A stretch of 64,000 bases of DNA from JAJEFO01 sp965221845 (GCA_965221845.1 OZ244919.1:1922001-1986000), one strand, 5' to 3'. Numbered from the stretch's first letter, positions 46,457 to 55,803 are shown. Translations and numbers: made by a program. Notes: a model not told the origin generated them from the letters alone.

Positions 46457-47011
46457 ATGTTCTACAAGGACGAGCGGCTCGCCCTGCTGATCGACGGAGC
46501 GAACCTGTATGCCGCGACGAAGGCGCTGGGATTCGACATCGACTACAAGCTGCTGCGGCAGGAGTTCATGCGACGCGGCAAGCTGCTGCGGGCGTTCTAC
46601 TACACGGCGCTTCTCGAGAACGAGGAATACTCCCCGATCCGGCCCCTCGTGGACTGGCTTCACTACAACGGGTTCGCCATGGTCACGAAGCCGGCGAAGG
46701 AGTTCACCGACAGCCAGGGCCGCCGCAGGGTGAGGGGGAACATGGACATCGAGCTCACGGTCGACGCCATGGAGATCGCGCCGCATGTCGACCACATCGT
46801 GCTGTTTTCCGGGGACGGCGACTTCCGGCCGCTGGTGGAAAGCCTGCAGCGCCGGGGCGTGCGGGTCTCCGTTGTCTCGACGATCCGTTCGCAGCCGCCG
46901 ATGATCGCCGACGAGCTGCGCCGCCAGACCGACAACTTCATCGAGCTTGACGAGCTGAAGGACGTCATCGGGCGTCCGCCGCGCCATCTGCAAGGTGATT
47001 CCGGTGAGTGA
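46457..47011 (+). CDS. NYN-domain (LabA/DUF88-like) protein
   Basis: A 184-residue PIN-like nuclease-fold protein. Conserved acidic residues are seen in LALLIDGANLYAATKALG, GNMDIELTVDAME and HIVLFSGDGDFRPLVESL, the three positions that bind metal in NYN domains. The family is thought to act on RNA. GGAGAGG precedes the ATG at 46457. It is divergent from rpoZ. Confidence 0.9.
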   Translation: MFYKDERLALLIDGANLYAATKALGFDIDYKLLRQEFMRRGKLLRAFYYTALLENEEYSPIRPLVDWLHYNGFAMVTKPAKEFTDSQGRRRVRGNMDIELTVDAMEIAPHVDHIVLFSGDGDFRPLVESLQRRGVRVSVVSTIRSQPPMIADELRRQTDNFIELDELKDVIGRPPRHLQGDSGE

Positions 47012-47519
47012 CGCCTCTGGATCCGCGGCATTCGGCCGTCATCAGGTCCCCAATCCTTTGCAGGCCATGCCGCGGAACCCGCAGGCCTCGGGCCGAAGCC
47101 GTCTTCCCCGGCCGGCACCTCCATCCTCTCTCGGGACCGCGCGCTCGCGGGATCGGCCGGAGCGTGTCGAAGAGTGACGGCCGCCCCGTCGGGACCGGGC
47201 CGCTGCACGCCGCCGCACCCCGTATGCGCTGCTGACGTCCCGGGCCGCGCTTCCGGCGCGGCCCGGGACGTCCGCCGGCGCTTGCACGCCGCATGGGTGT
47301 AGGCCAGATTGAACGAAGCTGCTTCGCAGCAGGTTTGGCTGCCTGCTGAGCCTTTCACGGAATTCCTGATGTTTCGCATGGCGGTGCCGGCTGCGAAGCG
47401 CTCCCTGCGCGCGCAGCCTGTGCCATTTTCCCGGCCGCCTTCGTCCGCCATTGTCTCGACCGGCGGCCCCGTCTCCGGGAGGTCCGGCGACGCACCGTCC
47501 GGTTTCAAGGAGACAGACC

Positions 47520-48392
47520 ATGACGAAGACCCAACCGAAGGCGCAGTCGTCCCTGCGCACCCGGATGATCGAGCAGATGCACCTCGGCAACCTGTCGCTG
47601 TCGACGCGGGAGCAGTGCCTGCGGGCGATCAGCAACCTGGCCCGTGACACCGGGACGGCTCCAGACCGGCTCGGCGCGGAACAGGTTCGCGCCTGGGTCC
47701 CGGGCCTGATCGACCGAGGGCTGGCACCCGCCTCCACCAACGTGATTCTCGCCGCGCTGCGGTTCTTCTGCCGGGAGGCGCTCGACCGCCCCGACGTCAT
47801 CCGCGGCCTGCGCAACCGGAAGCGCCCGCGTCCTCTGCCTCGCCACATGACGGAGGTGGAGGTCGAGCGCCTTTTGCTGGCAACGCCCGACCTCCGCTAC
47901 CGAAGCGCGACCCTTCTCACATACGCTGCCGGCCTCCGGATCCCGGAGACCGTCGCCGTGCAGGTCGCCGACATCAAGGCGGACAGGAAGCTCCTGCACG
48001 TCCGTTCCGGCAAGGGGGACGTCGAACGCATGGCGCCGCTCCCCGCGCCGGTGACCGGACACCTGCGCAGCTGTTGGCAGACACTCTGGCCACGACCGGC
48101 AACATGGCTGTTCCACGGCAGGTCGCCGGAGGTGCCGGTCAAGGCCGGAACCCTGCGCGTGGCCTTCAAGGCCGCCCGGGACCGGGCCGGAACCGACCGG
48201 AGCGCCAGCTTCCATGCGCTGGGGCACAGCGCGGCCACGCACTGGCATGAGCGCGGCGGCAGCATCGACGTCATCCAGGACGCTCCCGGCCATCGGAACG
48301 CGGACACGACACGCGCCTGCGCCCGCGCCACGGGAAAGACGTTCGAGGCCCTCGACCATCCGGTCACCGGCTTCCGCCTCCTGAACGCCTGA
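47520..48392 (+). CDS. Tyrosine recombinase/integrase with degraded catalytic residues
   Basis: A 290-residue protein with the N-terminal SAM-like domain (MIEQMHLGNLSLSTREQCLR) and a catalytic domain. Of the usual R-K-H-R-H-Y set, Arg (YAAGLRIPE), Lys (SGKGDVE) and one His (APGHRNAD) remain. HxLRH has become HALGH, and the nucleophilic Tyr of TTxxYTH has become Cys in TTRACARA. So it is probably inactive. Such recombinases regularly precede IS91-type transposases, as here with a three-base gap. GGAG precedes the ATG. Confidence 0.8.
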   Translation: MTKTQPKAQSSLRTRMIEQMHLGNLSLSTREQCLRAISNLARDTGTAPDRLGAEQVRAWVPGLIDRGLAPASTNVILAALRFFCREALDRPDVIRGLRNRKRPRPLPRHMTEVEVERLLLATPDLRYRSATLLTYAAGLRIPETVAVQVADIKADRKLLHVRSGKGDVERMAPLPAPVTGHLRSCWQTLWPRPATWLFHGRSPEVPVKAGTLRVAFKAARDRAGTDRSASFHALGHSAATHWHERGGSIDVIQDAPGHRNADTTRACARATGKTFEALDHPVTGFRLLNA

Positions 48393-48395
48393 ACC

Positions 48396-49634
48396 GTGGC
48401 GCAGGACCATGCCGGCGTGGCGGAGATCTTCCGCCGCGCCGGCCCCGCATGGCGGCAGGCCCGGTCCGGGCTGCTCGACGCCGCCCGCCTGAAGGTCATG
48501 GGCGCCATCGAGGCCTGCCGCACCGCCGTCCTCGGCGGCCGTCTCCACCAGTGCGAGGCGTGCGGCCGCGAGCATCCCCGGTACAACTCCTGCCGGAACC
48601 GGCACTGTCCCGCGCGCCAGGGCGCCGCCGCCCGCCGGTGGATGGAGGCCCGGGCCCGGGACATCCTGCCGGTCCCCGCATTCCATGTCGTCTTCACCCT
48701 CCCGAACGAGATCGCCGACATCGCCTTCGCGAACCGCAGGACCGTGCTCGGCATCCTGTTCCGGACCGCGGCCGAGACGCTCCTCGCCATCGCCGCCGAT
48801 CCCCGCCGGGGCGGCGTCCGCATCGGCGGCACCGCCGTCCTGCACACCTGGAACCAGAGGCTCCTCTGGCATCCCCGCCTCCACTGCGTGGTCCCCAGCG
48901 GCGGCTTCGACGCCGGGACCGGGGACTGGAAGACCGGCAGCGGCCGGTTCCTCGCCCCCGTCAAGGTCCTGGCCAGCCTGTTCCGGCGCCGCTTCCCGGA
49001 GGCGCTCGCCAGCGCCCATGGCCGGGGCGAGATCGTGTTCCGGAGCGACGGCGGCGATCCCGACGCCTTCGGCAGGGTCCTGGCACGGGCGCGCGCCAGG
49101 GACCGGGTCGTCTTCGCCAGGCGGCCGTTCCGCGGACCCCGGCAGATCTTCGCGTGCCTGTCGAGATGCACGCATCGGATCGCGACCGGCGACAGCCGCA
49201 TCCTCGGCTTCGACGGCGAGACCGTGCGGTTCCGCTGCCGGCGCCCGAAGCCGCCCGGGCAGCGGAAGCCCCGGCACGGCGTCGAGACCGTCACGGCCGA
49301 CACGTTCGTCACCCGGTTCATGACACATGTCCTGCCCGACGGCTTCCACAGGATCCGCCACTTCGGAATCCTGGCCAACGGTTGCCGCAGGGAGACCCTC
49401 GACGCCGCCCGCGCGGCGCTCGGCGTCACCGAACCCGAGCCGGAACCGCACGACCCGGCCGACAGCGGCGCGCCGGACGAAGCCCGCGACGAGGAGAACG
49501 CCGCAGAACCGCTCGCGTGCCCGCATTGCGGCGCCCCCTTGCGGCATCTCCGCGAAATCCCGGCCGGGCGGCCTGGACCGGGGCCCGGTCGGGATCCGCC
49601 CCCGAAGGCCTCGCCGATGGCGCCCGGTCCATGA
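48396..49634 (+). CDS. IS91-family HUH transposase with missing catalytic tyrosines
   Basis: A 412-residue protein starting at GTG, three bases after the recombinase. The N-terminal zinc finger is HQCEACGREH...CRNRHCPAR. The HUH motif is present as LLWHPRLHCVVPSGG. The Y2 motif, usually YLxRYTHR, reads ACLSRCTHRIA: both tyrosines are Cys (codons TGC). A third conserved Tyr in VRFRY is also Cys. IS91 enzymes cut DNA with these tyrosines, so this copy should be unable to transpose. The C-terminal tail is Pro/Gly-rich and may be run-on. Confidence 0.82.
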   Translation: MAQDHAGVAEIFRRAGPAWRQARSGLLDAARLKVMGAIEACRTAVLGGRLHQCEACGREHPRYNSCRNRHCPARQGAAARRWMEARARDILPVPAFHVVFTLPNEIADIAFANRRTVLGILFRTAAETLLAIAADPRRGGVRIGGTAVLHTWNQRLLWHPRLHCVVPSGGFDAGTGDWKTGSGRFLAPVKVLASLFRRRFPEALASAHGRGEIVFRSDGGDPDAFGRVLARARARDRVVFARRPFRGPRQIFACLSRCTHRIATGDSRILGFDGETVRFRCRRPKPPGQRKPRHGVETVTADTFVTRFMTHVLPDGFHRIRHFGILANGCRRETLDAARAALGVTEPEPEPHDPADSGAPDEARDEENAAEPLACPHCGAPLRHLREIPAGRPGPGPGRDPPPKASPMAPGP

Positions 49635-50051
49635 CCCAGGCGTTCGCAAGACGACCGGTCCCGCCGGCCGAGGCGCCCGCTCGCGCCTCGGCACGCCTCC
49701 GGTTCCGCATTCCAGAGACTCCGACCCCGAAGATCCCGGTCCAGCCCGCCGTTCGACCGTCGCAGCCGCCGTCAGCGCTTCGTCACCGGCCCAGAATCCA
49801 GGCCTCGTGACCTCCGCAGGACCACGCGCCGCGCCACTTTCCCCATAGGACCCAAATGGCCCACGCAGCCTCGTTCAATCAGCGTTAGTGACACTCCCAG
49901 AGCGTCACTAACCTTAAGATTGGTTGATCGAGCCCCAATGGTCCAGCTTGCCCGCTGTTCGAGAATGTCTGACAGCCTTGTTTTCTTGATGGAACGATGG
50001 TGCGGCAGCGCCAGCGAATCATGGCGGTCAACAAATTTGGGATGCACCCCC
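49635..50051. other. Non-coding tail of element X
   Basis: About 415 bases without a clear gene. The part from 49840 is less GC-rich than its surroundings. A minus-strand frame covers 49772-50074 and reads SIKKTRLSDILEQRASWTIG, then STNLKVSDALGVSLTLIERG. It looks protein-like but I cannot assign it; it may be the cut end of a foreign gene. Confidence 0.4.
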
Positions 50052-50061
50052 CACGCCGCAT

Positions 50062-51741
50062 GGGTGTAGTTCAATTTTTTTGACCCGGCGGTTCCGATCC
50101 GTTATTTTCGTGTTGCGTCGTGCAGGAGCCGGGTGAACCGGCCGGCGGCGCGCTTTCACGGGCAGGCAAAGGGAGCGGGAGCCATGGCAGGTGACGGGGA
50201 CGGGCGGTTTCACAGGCATCCGGACGCGGTTGCGTATCTTGAGGGACTGACGGAGGACGAGGCGAGGGTGCATCCGCCGCTGGTGCGCGCGCATGACGGC
50301 GGGTTCACCCGACACTGGATCGAGGGCGGCGAGGTGCGGAGCCGCGACGTCGCGGGCGACGGTCTGGAGCATGACATCGCCGGGGCGGTCCCGGCGGAGT
50401 TCGGTCCCCTGCTTCCGCGGCTGGCGGCGGACCCGGGCAGTCGGGCGCCCCCGACCTGGACGCCGTGGAGCGGGCGCTCCGGGACGCCTCGCCGGGCGGC
50501 GGCGCGGCGGTCCTGAAGACGCTGCCGGAGCGGCTGGAGGCGATGCTGCCGGCGCCGGAGTGCGAGAGCTGCGGCAGGCCGACGGCCCGGCATTCGGTGA
50601 CGTCGAAGTCCTTGCCTCGACCAGGCTCGGCCGGGTCGATGTGGAGCGGTCGCACTTCCGCTGCGGCTCCTGCGGCGGGGGACGCTTCGCGCTGGACCGG
50701 GCGATGGGGCTGGAGGGCGGGACGGTCACGCCGGGGATGGAGAGCGTCATGGCGGAGACCGTTCAGCTGATGGGCTTCGAGGCCGCGGGCCGCCACGTCG
50801 CGAACCTCGCCGGGCTGGACGCCTCCCCAAGCTCCCTGCGGCGCCGGGCCCTGAAGCTCGGCGAGGCGGCGGCGCGCTTCGAGCGCGAGGAGGTGGCCGA
50901 GGGCAAGCCGCTGGAATCGCGCATGCAACTCTCCATCGACGGCACCGGCATCCCGATGCGGAAAGAAGAGACGGAGGGGTTCGGGGAAAGCAGGCTGACG
51001 GGACCTCGAAAACCAGGGAAGCGAAGCTGGCCGTCGTGTACACGGCCGAGGGCCGGGACCCGGAGACCGGCGCGGCGCTGAAGGACCGGGGCAGCGAGTC
51101 CGTCTCCTGCCTGATCGACAGCGCGGCCGCGGGCTCCGGAAGCCGGGAGCCCTCCGCGTTCGCCGCGCGCCTGGACCGCGAGGCCAGGCGTCGCGGGCTC
51201 CACGATGCCGGGGAGCTCGTCGTCATCTCCGACGGGGCGGAATGGATACGCGGCACGTGCGGGGAGATCTTCGGCGGCCGGAAGGTCACCTTCGTGCTGG
51301 ATCTCTTCCACTGCCTGGAGCAATCCGCCGCCGCCGTGGGGGCGATCGTGCCGGCCGGGGCGGAGCGCGACCGGCGGTTCGCGGAGGTCAGGGCCGACAT
51401 CGAGGCCGGCCGGGCAGGCAAGGTCGTGCGGGAGCTTGAGCCGTTCAGCGCCCGGTACGGGGAGGTCGCCGCGTGCTGCCGCCATTTCCGGAAAAACATC
51501 GGGCGAATGCGCTACGACGAATGCCGGGCGCGGGGCATCCAGGTCGGAAGCGGCGTCGTGGAGGCCGGATGCCGCACGTTCGGTCTGCGGCTGAAACGCC
51601 CCGGCACCCGCTGGTCAGGGAGGGGCGCCAACGCCATGCTCGCGCTGAAGGGCTGCGTCATGAACCTCAGGCTGCCCGACCTCCTCGACTGGAAGGCGAA
51701 TCAGGCCGTCGCCGCCTGACCAAAAAATCTGGAGTGCACCC
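50062..51741 (+). mobile_element. ISKra4-family element (element Y), frameshifted
   Basis: Inverted ends GGGTGTAGTTCAATTTTTTTG (left, 20 of these bases shared in pattern) and GGGTGCACTCCAGATTTTTT (right, read inward). CACGCCGCAT flanks both sides (50052-50061 and 51742-51751). The left repeat is shared with element X, so the two elements stand in tandem at one target. A related, more decayed copy lies at 20437-21801. Confidence 0.8.
50184..51719 (+). pseudogene. ISKra4-family transposase, broken by several frameshifts
   Basis: The protein is readable across frames. The first holds HRHPDAVAYLEGLTEDEARV and FTRHWIEGGEVRSRDVAGDG. Next comes the Cys-rich PECESCGRPTARHS and HFRCGSCGGGRFALDRAMG, then SRMQLSIDGTGIPMRKE. 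The last frame runs from about 51036 with LVVISDGAEWIRGTC, CCRHFRKNIGRMRYDE, GIQVGSGVVEAGCRTFGL and GANAMLALKG. Shifts occur near 50440, 50560-50600 and 51000. The DDE core is present but cannot be made as one protein without correction. Confidence 0.82.
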
Positions 51742-51808
51742 CACGCCGCATTCCGAACTGGACTGCGGTCGCCAAAGCAGGTATGCTGCGGTCAAGGGAG
51801 AGGAAAAG

Positions 51809-52759
51809 ATGGCCCAAACAGACGTCACCATCCACCTTGCCGCGCCGAGAGGATTCTGCGCCGGGGTCGATCGTGCAATCAAGATCGTCGACATGGCTCT
51901 GGAGAAGTGGGGTCCGCCCGTCTACGTGCGGCACGACATCGTGCACAATCGCTACGTCGTGGACGAACTCCGGTCCAAGGGGGCCGTCTTCGTCGAGGAG
52001 CTGGACGAATGCCCGGACGACCGGCCCGTGATCTTCTCGGCGCACGGCGTGCCCAAATCCGTTCCCGCCGAGGCGAACCGCCGCAACCTGGTCTACGTGG
52101 ACGCCACCTGCCCGCTTGTCAGCAAAGTGCACATCGAGGCGGCCAGGCATCACGGCAACGGCCTGCAAATGATCATGATTGGCCATGCAGGCCATCCCGA
52201 GACGCTGGGCACCATGGGACAGCTTCCCGAAGGCGAAGTCCTTCTGGTCGAGAAGGTCGAGGACGTAGCGCGTGTCGAGCCCCGCGACCCGGACAAGCTG
52301 GCCTACATCACCCAGACCACTCTTTCGGTCGACGACACGGCAGAGATCGTCGACGCCTTGAAGGCACGTTTCCCGTCAATTGCCGGCCCGCACAAGGAGG
52401 ACATCTGCTACGCCGCGACAAACCGCCAGGCCGCCGTGAAGGCGATTGCGCCCAAGATCGACGCCCTTCTGGTGCTGGGCGCGCCGAATTCATCGAACTC
52501 GAGCCGCCTCGTGGAGGTCGGGCGGACGGCAGGCTGCAAGCATGCCCAGCTCCTGCAACGCGCCGGCGACATCGACTGGCGCGCGATCGAGGGTGCGTGC
52601 AACATCGGGATCACGGCCGGCGCGTCAGCGCCCGAAGTCCTGGTGGACGAGGTGCTGGACGCCTTCCGGGAGAGGTTCAGCGTGGCCGTCGAAGTTGTCG
52701 AGACGGTCGTCGAGGACGTCGAGTTCAAGGTCCCGAGAATCCTTCGTGAGCCTGCCTGA
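51809..52759 (+). CDS. ispH: 4-hydroxy-3-methylbut-2-enyl diphosphate reductase
   Basis: A 316-residue iron-sulfur enzyme for the last step of the non-mevalonate pathway, giving IPP and DMAPP. The three cluster Cys are in AAPRGFCAGVDRAI, VDATCPLVSKVH and GACNIGITAGASAPE. The active-site region IFSAHGVPKSV is intact. GGGAGAGGAAAAG lies before the ATG at 51809. The decayed ISKra4 element ends only 67 bases upstream, so the promoter is very short or IS-derived. Confidence 0.95.
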   Translation: MAQTDVTIHLAAPRGFCAGVDRAIKIVDMALEKWGPPVYVRHDIVHNRYVVDELRSKGAVFVEELDECPDDRPVIFSAHGVPKSVPAEANRRNLVYVDATCPLVSKVHIEAARHHGNGLQMIMIGHAGHPETLGTMGQLPEGEVLLVEKVEDVARVEPRDPDKLAYITQTTLSVDDTAEIVDALKARFPSIAGPHKEDICYAATNRQAAVKAIAPKIDALLVLGAPNSSNSSRLVEVGRTAGCKHAQLLQRAGDIDWRAIEGACNIGITAGASAPEVLVDEVLDAFRERFSVAVEVVETVVEDVEFKVPRILREPA

Positions 52760-52784
52760 CGGCCTGCAGGATCCCTGTGGGCTC

Positions 52785-53383
52785 ATGACTGCGGAGCGCG
52801 AGACGATGGACGTCTACGGCCGGATGGCCGCCGACTACGCGGCAATGACGGACCGACACCGCAACGACCGTCACCTGAACGCATTCATCCGGTCCCTGCC
52901 CGCACGGGCGCGCGTTCTCGACCTCGGCTGCGGGCCGGGCCGTGCGGCGGCACGCATGGTCCGCGCCGGCCTGCAGGTTGACGCATGGGACGCCGCACCC
53001 GAAATGGCCGAGATCGCGCGCAAGCGGTTCGGGCAGAAAATCCTGGTGGCCTCGTTCGACGCGCTCGACGCCGACGCCGTCTACGACGGCATATATGCGA
53101 ATTTCTCGCTGCTCCACGCGCCGAGATCGGAAATGCCCGGACATCTGAACAGGATTGCGAAAGCGCTGGCCACGCGTGGCCTTTCCATGTCGGCCTCAAG
53201 ACCGGTGCCGGCGAGAAGCGCGATTCCCTTGGCCGCTTCTATGCATACTACGAGGAACACGAGATCGCCGGGCTCCTCGATGCGGCCGGCTTCGAGATCC
53301 CTTCGCGTGCCGTCGGCACGGAAACGGGGCTGGACGGCGTCGAGGCCTGGTGGATCGTGATGAGGGCCAGGAAGGCTGCCTGA
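52785..53383 (+). pseudogene. Class I SAM-dependent methyltransferase, one-base frameshift
   Basis: Motif I is clear: ARVLDLGCGPGRAAARMV. MTAERETMDVYGRMAADYAAM precedes it. The first frame ends its sense at about 53180. The C-terminal part continues one frame over: FHVGLKTGAGEKRDSLGRFY, YEEHEIAGLLDAAGFEI and GLDGVEAWWIVMRARK. One missing T in GGCCTTTCC (53183-53191 region) explains the break. The target substrate is unknown. It follows ispH by 25 bases. It may be a pseudogene or a sequencing error. Confidence 0.8.
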
Positions 53384-53560
53384 ACTCGGGTTCCGCCACA
53401 TGCCGCCTTCGGGCGGCAGATGCAGGGCGCGTCTCCCGCTTTCCCTGCCGCAGCGCGGCTGCGCGGACGTGGCAGCGCCCGGCCGGACGGCCAGTCCCCG
53501 GGCCGCAGACATGGAGTCCCCGGCGTCATGAAGGACCGGCCTCGGAGCGCGGCGTGGCTG

Positions 53561-54465
53561 CTAGGCTGTGTACTTGAATATTGACAGGTCTGTCTGGAGC
53601 TGCGAGAGGAGCCCAAAAACCATCAGGCAGGAGCAGACCCATGAGCGGACACCGCCACGACATGACCGATGCGGAGTGGGCGATCCTCCGCTCGGTGCTT
53701 CCCCAGACACATCAGGGCCCGCGTCGGTTGCAGGACCGAAGGGTCATGGATGGTATCTTCTTCGTGTTGCGCACCGGCATCCCCTGGCGGGATCTCCCAG
53801 AGCGCTACGGTCCCTACTCGACCTGCTTCAATCGCTGCAACCGCTGGAGCCAGAATGGCACCTGGGCCCGAATCATGCAGGCGCTGGCCGAGCGAGCGGA
53901 CGATGATGACGATGCAAACGGTGGTGCGGTCGGACCCGTGCGCCTGCGTATGCTGGACTCCTCCGTCGTGCGGGCCCACAAGCACGCCGCCGGGGCCCGT
54001 CGCGACGGGCCGCCGCCGCAGATCGGCCTGAGCCGTGGCGGCCGGACGACCAAGGTCCATCTCGCCCTGAGCGGGACGGACACGGTGCAGGCCCTGGTCC
54101 TGACCCCGGGTCAGGCCTCGGACTGTGCCCAGGCCAAGGCACTGCTTGCCGATCTCGTCCCCGGTGAGATGGTCCTCGGCGACAAGGCCCATGATGCCAA
54201 TGCTGTCGTCCGGTGCATCGAACAGGCGGGGGCCCAGGCGAACATCCCCTCTCGGTCCTGCCGCAAGATCCCCCGGCCCTTTGACCGCACCCTGTACAAG
54301 GGTCGCAATCGGATCGAGCGGTTCTTCGGCAGGATCAAGGAATTCCGTCGCGTCGCCTCGCGCTACGACAAGACCGCCCGCAACTTTCTGTCGGCCGTGC
54401 AGCTCGCTGCCAGTCGCTTCCTGCTGCGGGATCTGGCGAAGCAATTAAATGGGTACACAGCCTAG
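53561..54465 (+). mobile_element. IS5-family element, copy 2 (905 bp with flanking CTAG)
   Basis: Same ends, length and orientation as the copy at 15096-16000, with CTAG on both sides (53561-53564 and 54462-54465). Only two differences were found. It separates the methyltransferase remnant from rnhA. Near identity means one copy arose recently from the other. Confidence 0.94.
53641..54465 (+). CDS. IS5-family transposase (identical product to copy 1)
   Basis: A 274-residue DDE transposase with LRMLDSSVVRAHK, VLGDKAHDAN and RIERFFGRIKEFRR. Frame intact. The base difference inside the gene (AAC/AAT) is silent, so the protein equals that at 15176-16000. The stop is again the TAG of the right CTAG. 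Confidence 0.93.
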   Translation: MSGHRHDMTDAEWAILRSVLPQTHQGPRRLQDRRVMDGIFFVLRTGIPWRDLPERYGPYSTCFNRCNRWSQNGTWARIMQALAERADDDDDANGGAVGPVRLRMLDSSVVRAHKHAAGARRDGPPPQIGLSRGGRTTKVHLALSGTDTVQALVLTPGQASDCAQAKALLADLVPGEMVLGDKAHDANAVVRCIEQAGAQANIPSRSCRKIPRPFDRTLYKGRNRIERFFGRIKEFRRVASRYDKTARNFLSAVQLAASRFLLRDLAKQLNGYTA

Positions 54466-54515
54466 GGAATGCCGGAGCGTCGTCCCGGTCGCGCCAGACT
54501 CGGTCAGCTGCCCGA

Positions 54516-55085
54516 GTGACCGAAGTCTTCGCCTATACCGACGGCGCCTGTTCGGGCAACCCGGGTCCGGGCGGATGGGGCGCGCTCCTGGTCGCCAAGG
54601 AAGGCGGCCGCGCCGTGCGCGAGCGGGAGCTTGCGGGCGGCGAGGCCCTGACCACGAACAACCGGATGGAGCTCCTGGCGGCGATTCATGCGCTTGAAGC
54701 GCTGAGACGCTCGTCCCGGCTCACGCTTGTCACCGACTCGGCCTACATGAAGAACGGCGTCACGGCCTGGATGCCCGGCTGGAAGGCCAAGGGCTGGCGG
54801 ACGTCGACCGGGACGCCGGTGAAGAACATGGACCTGTGGCAACGGCTCGACGCGGCACGGAGCGTGCATGACGTTCAATGGACGTGGGTGAAGGGCCACG
54901 CGGGCCATCCCGAGAACGAACGCGCCGACAAGCTCGCGCGCCAAGGCATGGCCCCGTTCATGAAACGGCATTCCGGCCCGGAAACGCCGTCACGGGAAGG
55001 TCGCGAAGCAGGCCGTTGCGAGGCGGCGGCCCGTCTGGAACGTGGCAAGGCGAAGACGCGGCGAAGAAGGCGCGGCGCCAGCTGA
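54516..55085 (+). CDS. rnhA: Ribonuclease HI
   Basis: A 189-residue enzyme that cleaves RNA in RNA-DNA hybrids. Catalytic acids appear in YTDGACSGNPGPGGWGA (Asp), NNRMELLAAIHAL (Glu), LVTDSAYMKNGV (Asp) and HPENERADKLARQG (Asp), with VKGHAGHP holding the catalytic His. The domain ends near residue 150. A tail of about 40 residues rich in Arg and Lys (KAKTRRRRRGAS) is longer than usual. The start is GTG at 54516, as no ATG fits and the protein then begins at TEVFAYTDG. IS copy 2 lies 50 bases upstream. Confidence 0.93.
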   Translation: MTEVFAYTDGACSGNPGPGGWGALLVAKEGGRAVRERELAGGEALTTNNRMELLAAIHALEALRRSSRLTLVTDSAYMKNGVTAWMPGWKAKGWRTSTGTPVKNMDLWQRLDAARSVHDVQWTWVKGHAGHPENERADKLARQGMAPFMKRHSGPETPSREGREAGRCEAAARLERGKAKTRRRRRGAS

Positions 55086-55095
55086 CCGACGGGCC

Positions 55096-55800
55096 TCAGG
55101 CCTGGCCGCCGGTCGCGCTGTCAATGCTGACCGAAACGCCGGGGCCCATGGTCGAGCTGAGCGCGATCCTCTTCATGTAGGCGCCTTTCGCGCCCGAAGG
55201 CCTGGCTCTGGACACGGCGTCCACGAACGCCCGGACGTTCTCGGCAAGCTTCTCCTGCTTGAACGAGGCCTTGCCGATTCCCGCATGGACGATGCCGGCC
55301 TTCTCGACCTTGAACTGGACCTCTCCGCCCTTGGCGGCCTCGACGGCCTCCCTGACGTCCACGGTCACCGTTCCGACCTTCGGGTTCGGCATCAGGTTCC
55401 GCGGCCCCAGGACCTTGCCGAGACGGCCGACGACCGGCATCATGTCCGGGGTCGCAATGCAACGGTCGAACGCGATCGTGCCGCCCTGAACCGTCTCCAT
55501 CAGGTCCTCCGCGCCAACAATGTCGGCGCCGGCTTCCCTTGCCTCGTCGGCCTTGGCCCCGCGCGCAAACACGGCCACGCGAAGGGACTTGCCGGTTCCG
55601 TTCGGCAGCGTCACCGAGCCGCGGACCATCTGGTCCGCGTGGCGCGGGTCGACACCGAGGTTCATCGCGATCTCCACGGTCTCGTCGAACCTGGCCTTGG
55701 CGCCGGTCTTGACGAAAGCGACCGCCTCTTCGACCGTCATGCTCTCCTTGCCGGGGAATGATTCACGCGCCGCCCTGATGCGCTTTCCAAGCCTTGCCAT
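55096..55800 (-). CDS. rplA: 50S ribosomal protein L1
   Basis: A 234-residue ribosomal protein, with FDETVEIAMNLGVDPRHADQ, the rRNA-binding MVRGSVTLPNGTGKSLRVAV and VLGPRNLMPNPKVGTVT. It lies three bases behind rplK. Normally rplJ-rplL-rpoBC follow; here the convergent rnhA ends ten bases away, so the operon is cut. Confidence 0.97.
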   Translation of the reverse strand: MARLGKRIRAARESFPGKESMTVEEAVAFVKTGAKARFDETVEIAMNLGVDPRHADQMVRGSVTLPNGTGKSLRVAVFARGAKADEAREAGADIVGAEDLMETVQGGTIAFDRCIATPDMMPVVGRLGKVLGPRNLMPNPKVGTVTVDVREAVEAAKGGEVQFKVEKAGIVHAGIGKASFKQEKLAENVRAFVDAVSRARPSGAKGAYMKRIALSSTMGPGVSVSIDSATGGQA

Positions 55801-55803
55801 GAC

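Larger units (their letters stand above)
47295..50051 (+). mobile_element. Element X: recombinase + IS91 transposase between ISKra4-like ends
   Basis: The left end GGGTGTAGGCCAGATTGAAC and right end ACAAATTTGGGATGCACCC resemble in inverted order the ends of the ISKra4 element next door. CACGCCGCAT stands on both sides (47285-47294 and 50052-50061), as a 10-bp target duplication would; two extra C bases sit at the right junction. It carries a tyrosine recombinase, an IS91-type transposase and a non-coding tail. Whether it moves as one unit is inference from the ends. Confidence 0.62.

Noticed and set aside
48300..49260. Diversity-generating retroelement as the source of Tyr-to-Cys changes
   Set aside because: No reverse transcriptase, template or variable repeat is present, and changes include T-to-C and are spread over unrelated elements.
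47505..49694. 729-codon minus-strand frame opposite the recombinase and IS91 genes
   Set aside because: Low-complexity Gly/Pro/Ala-rich translation; the plus strand carries recognisable domains.
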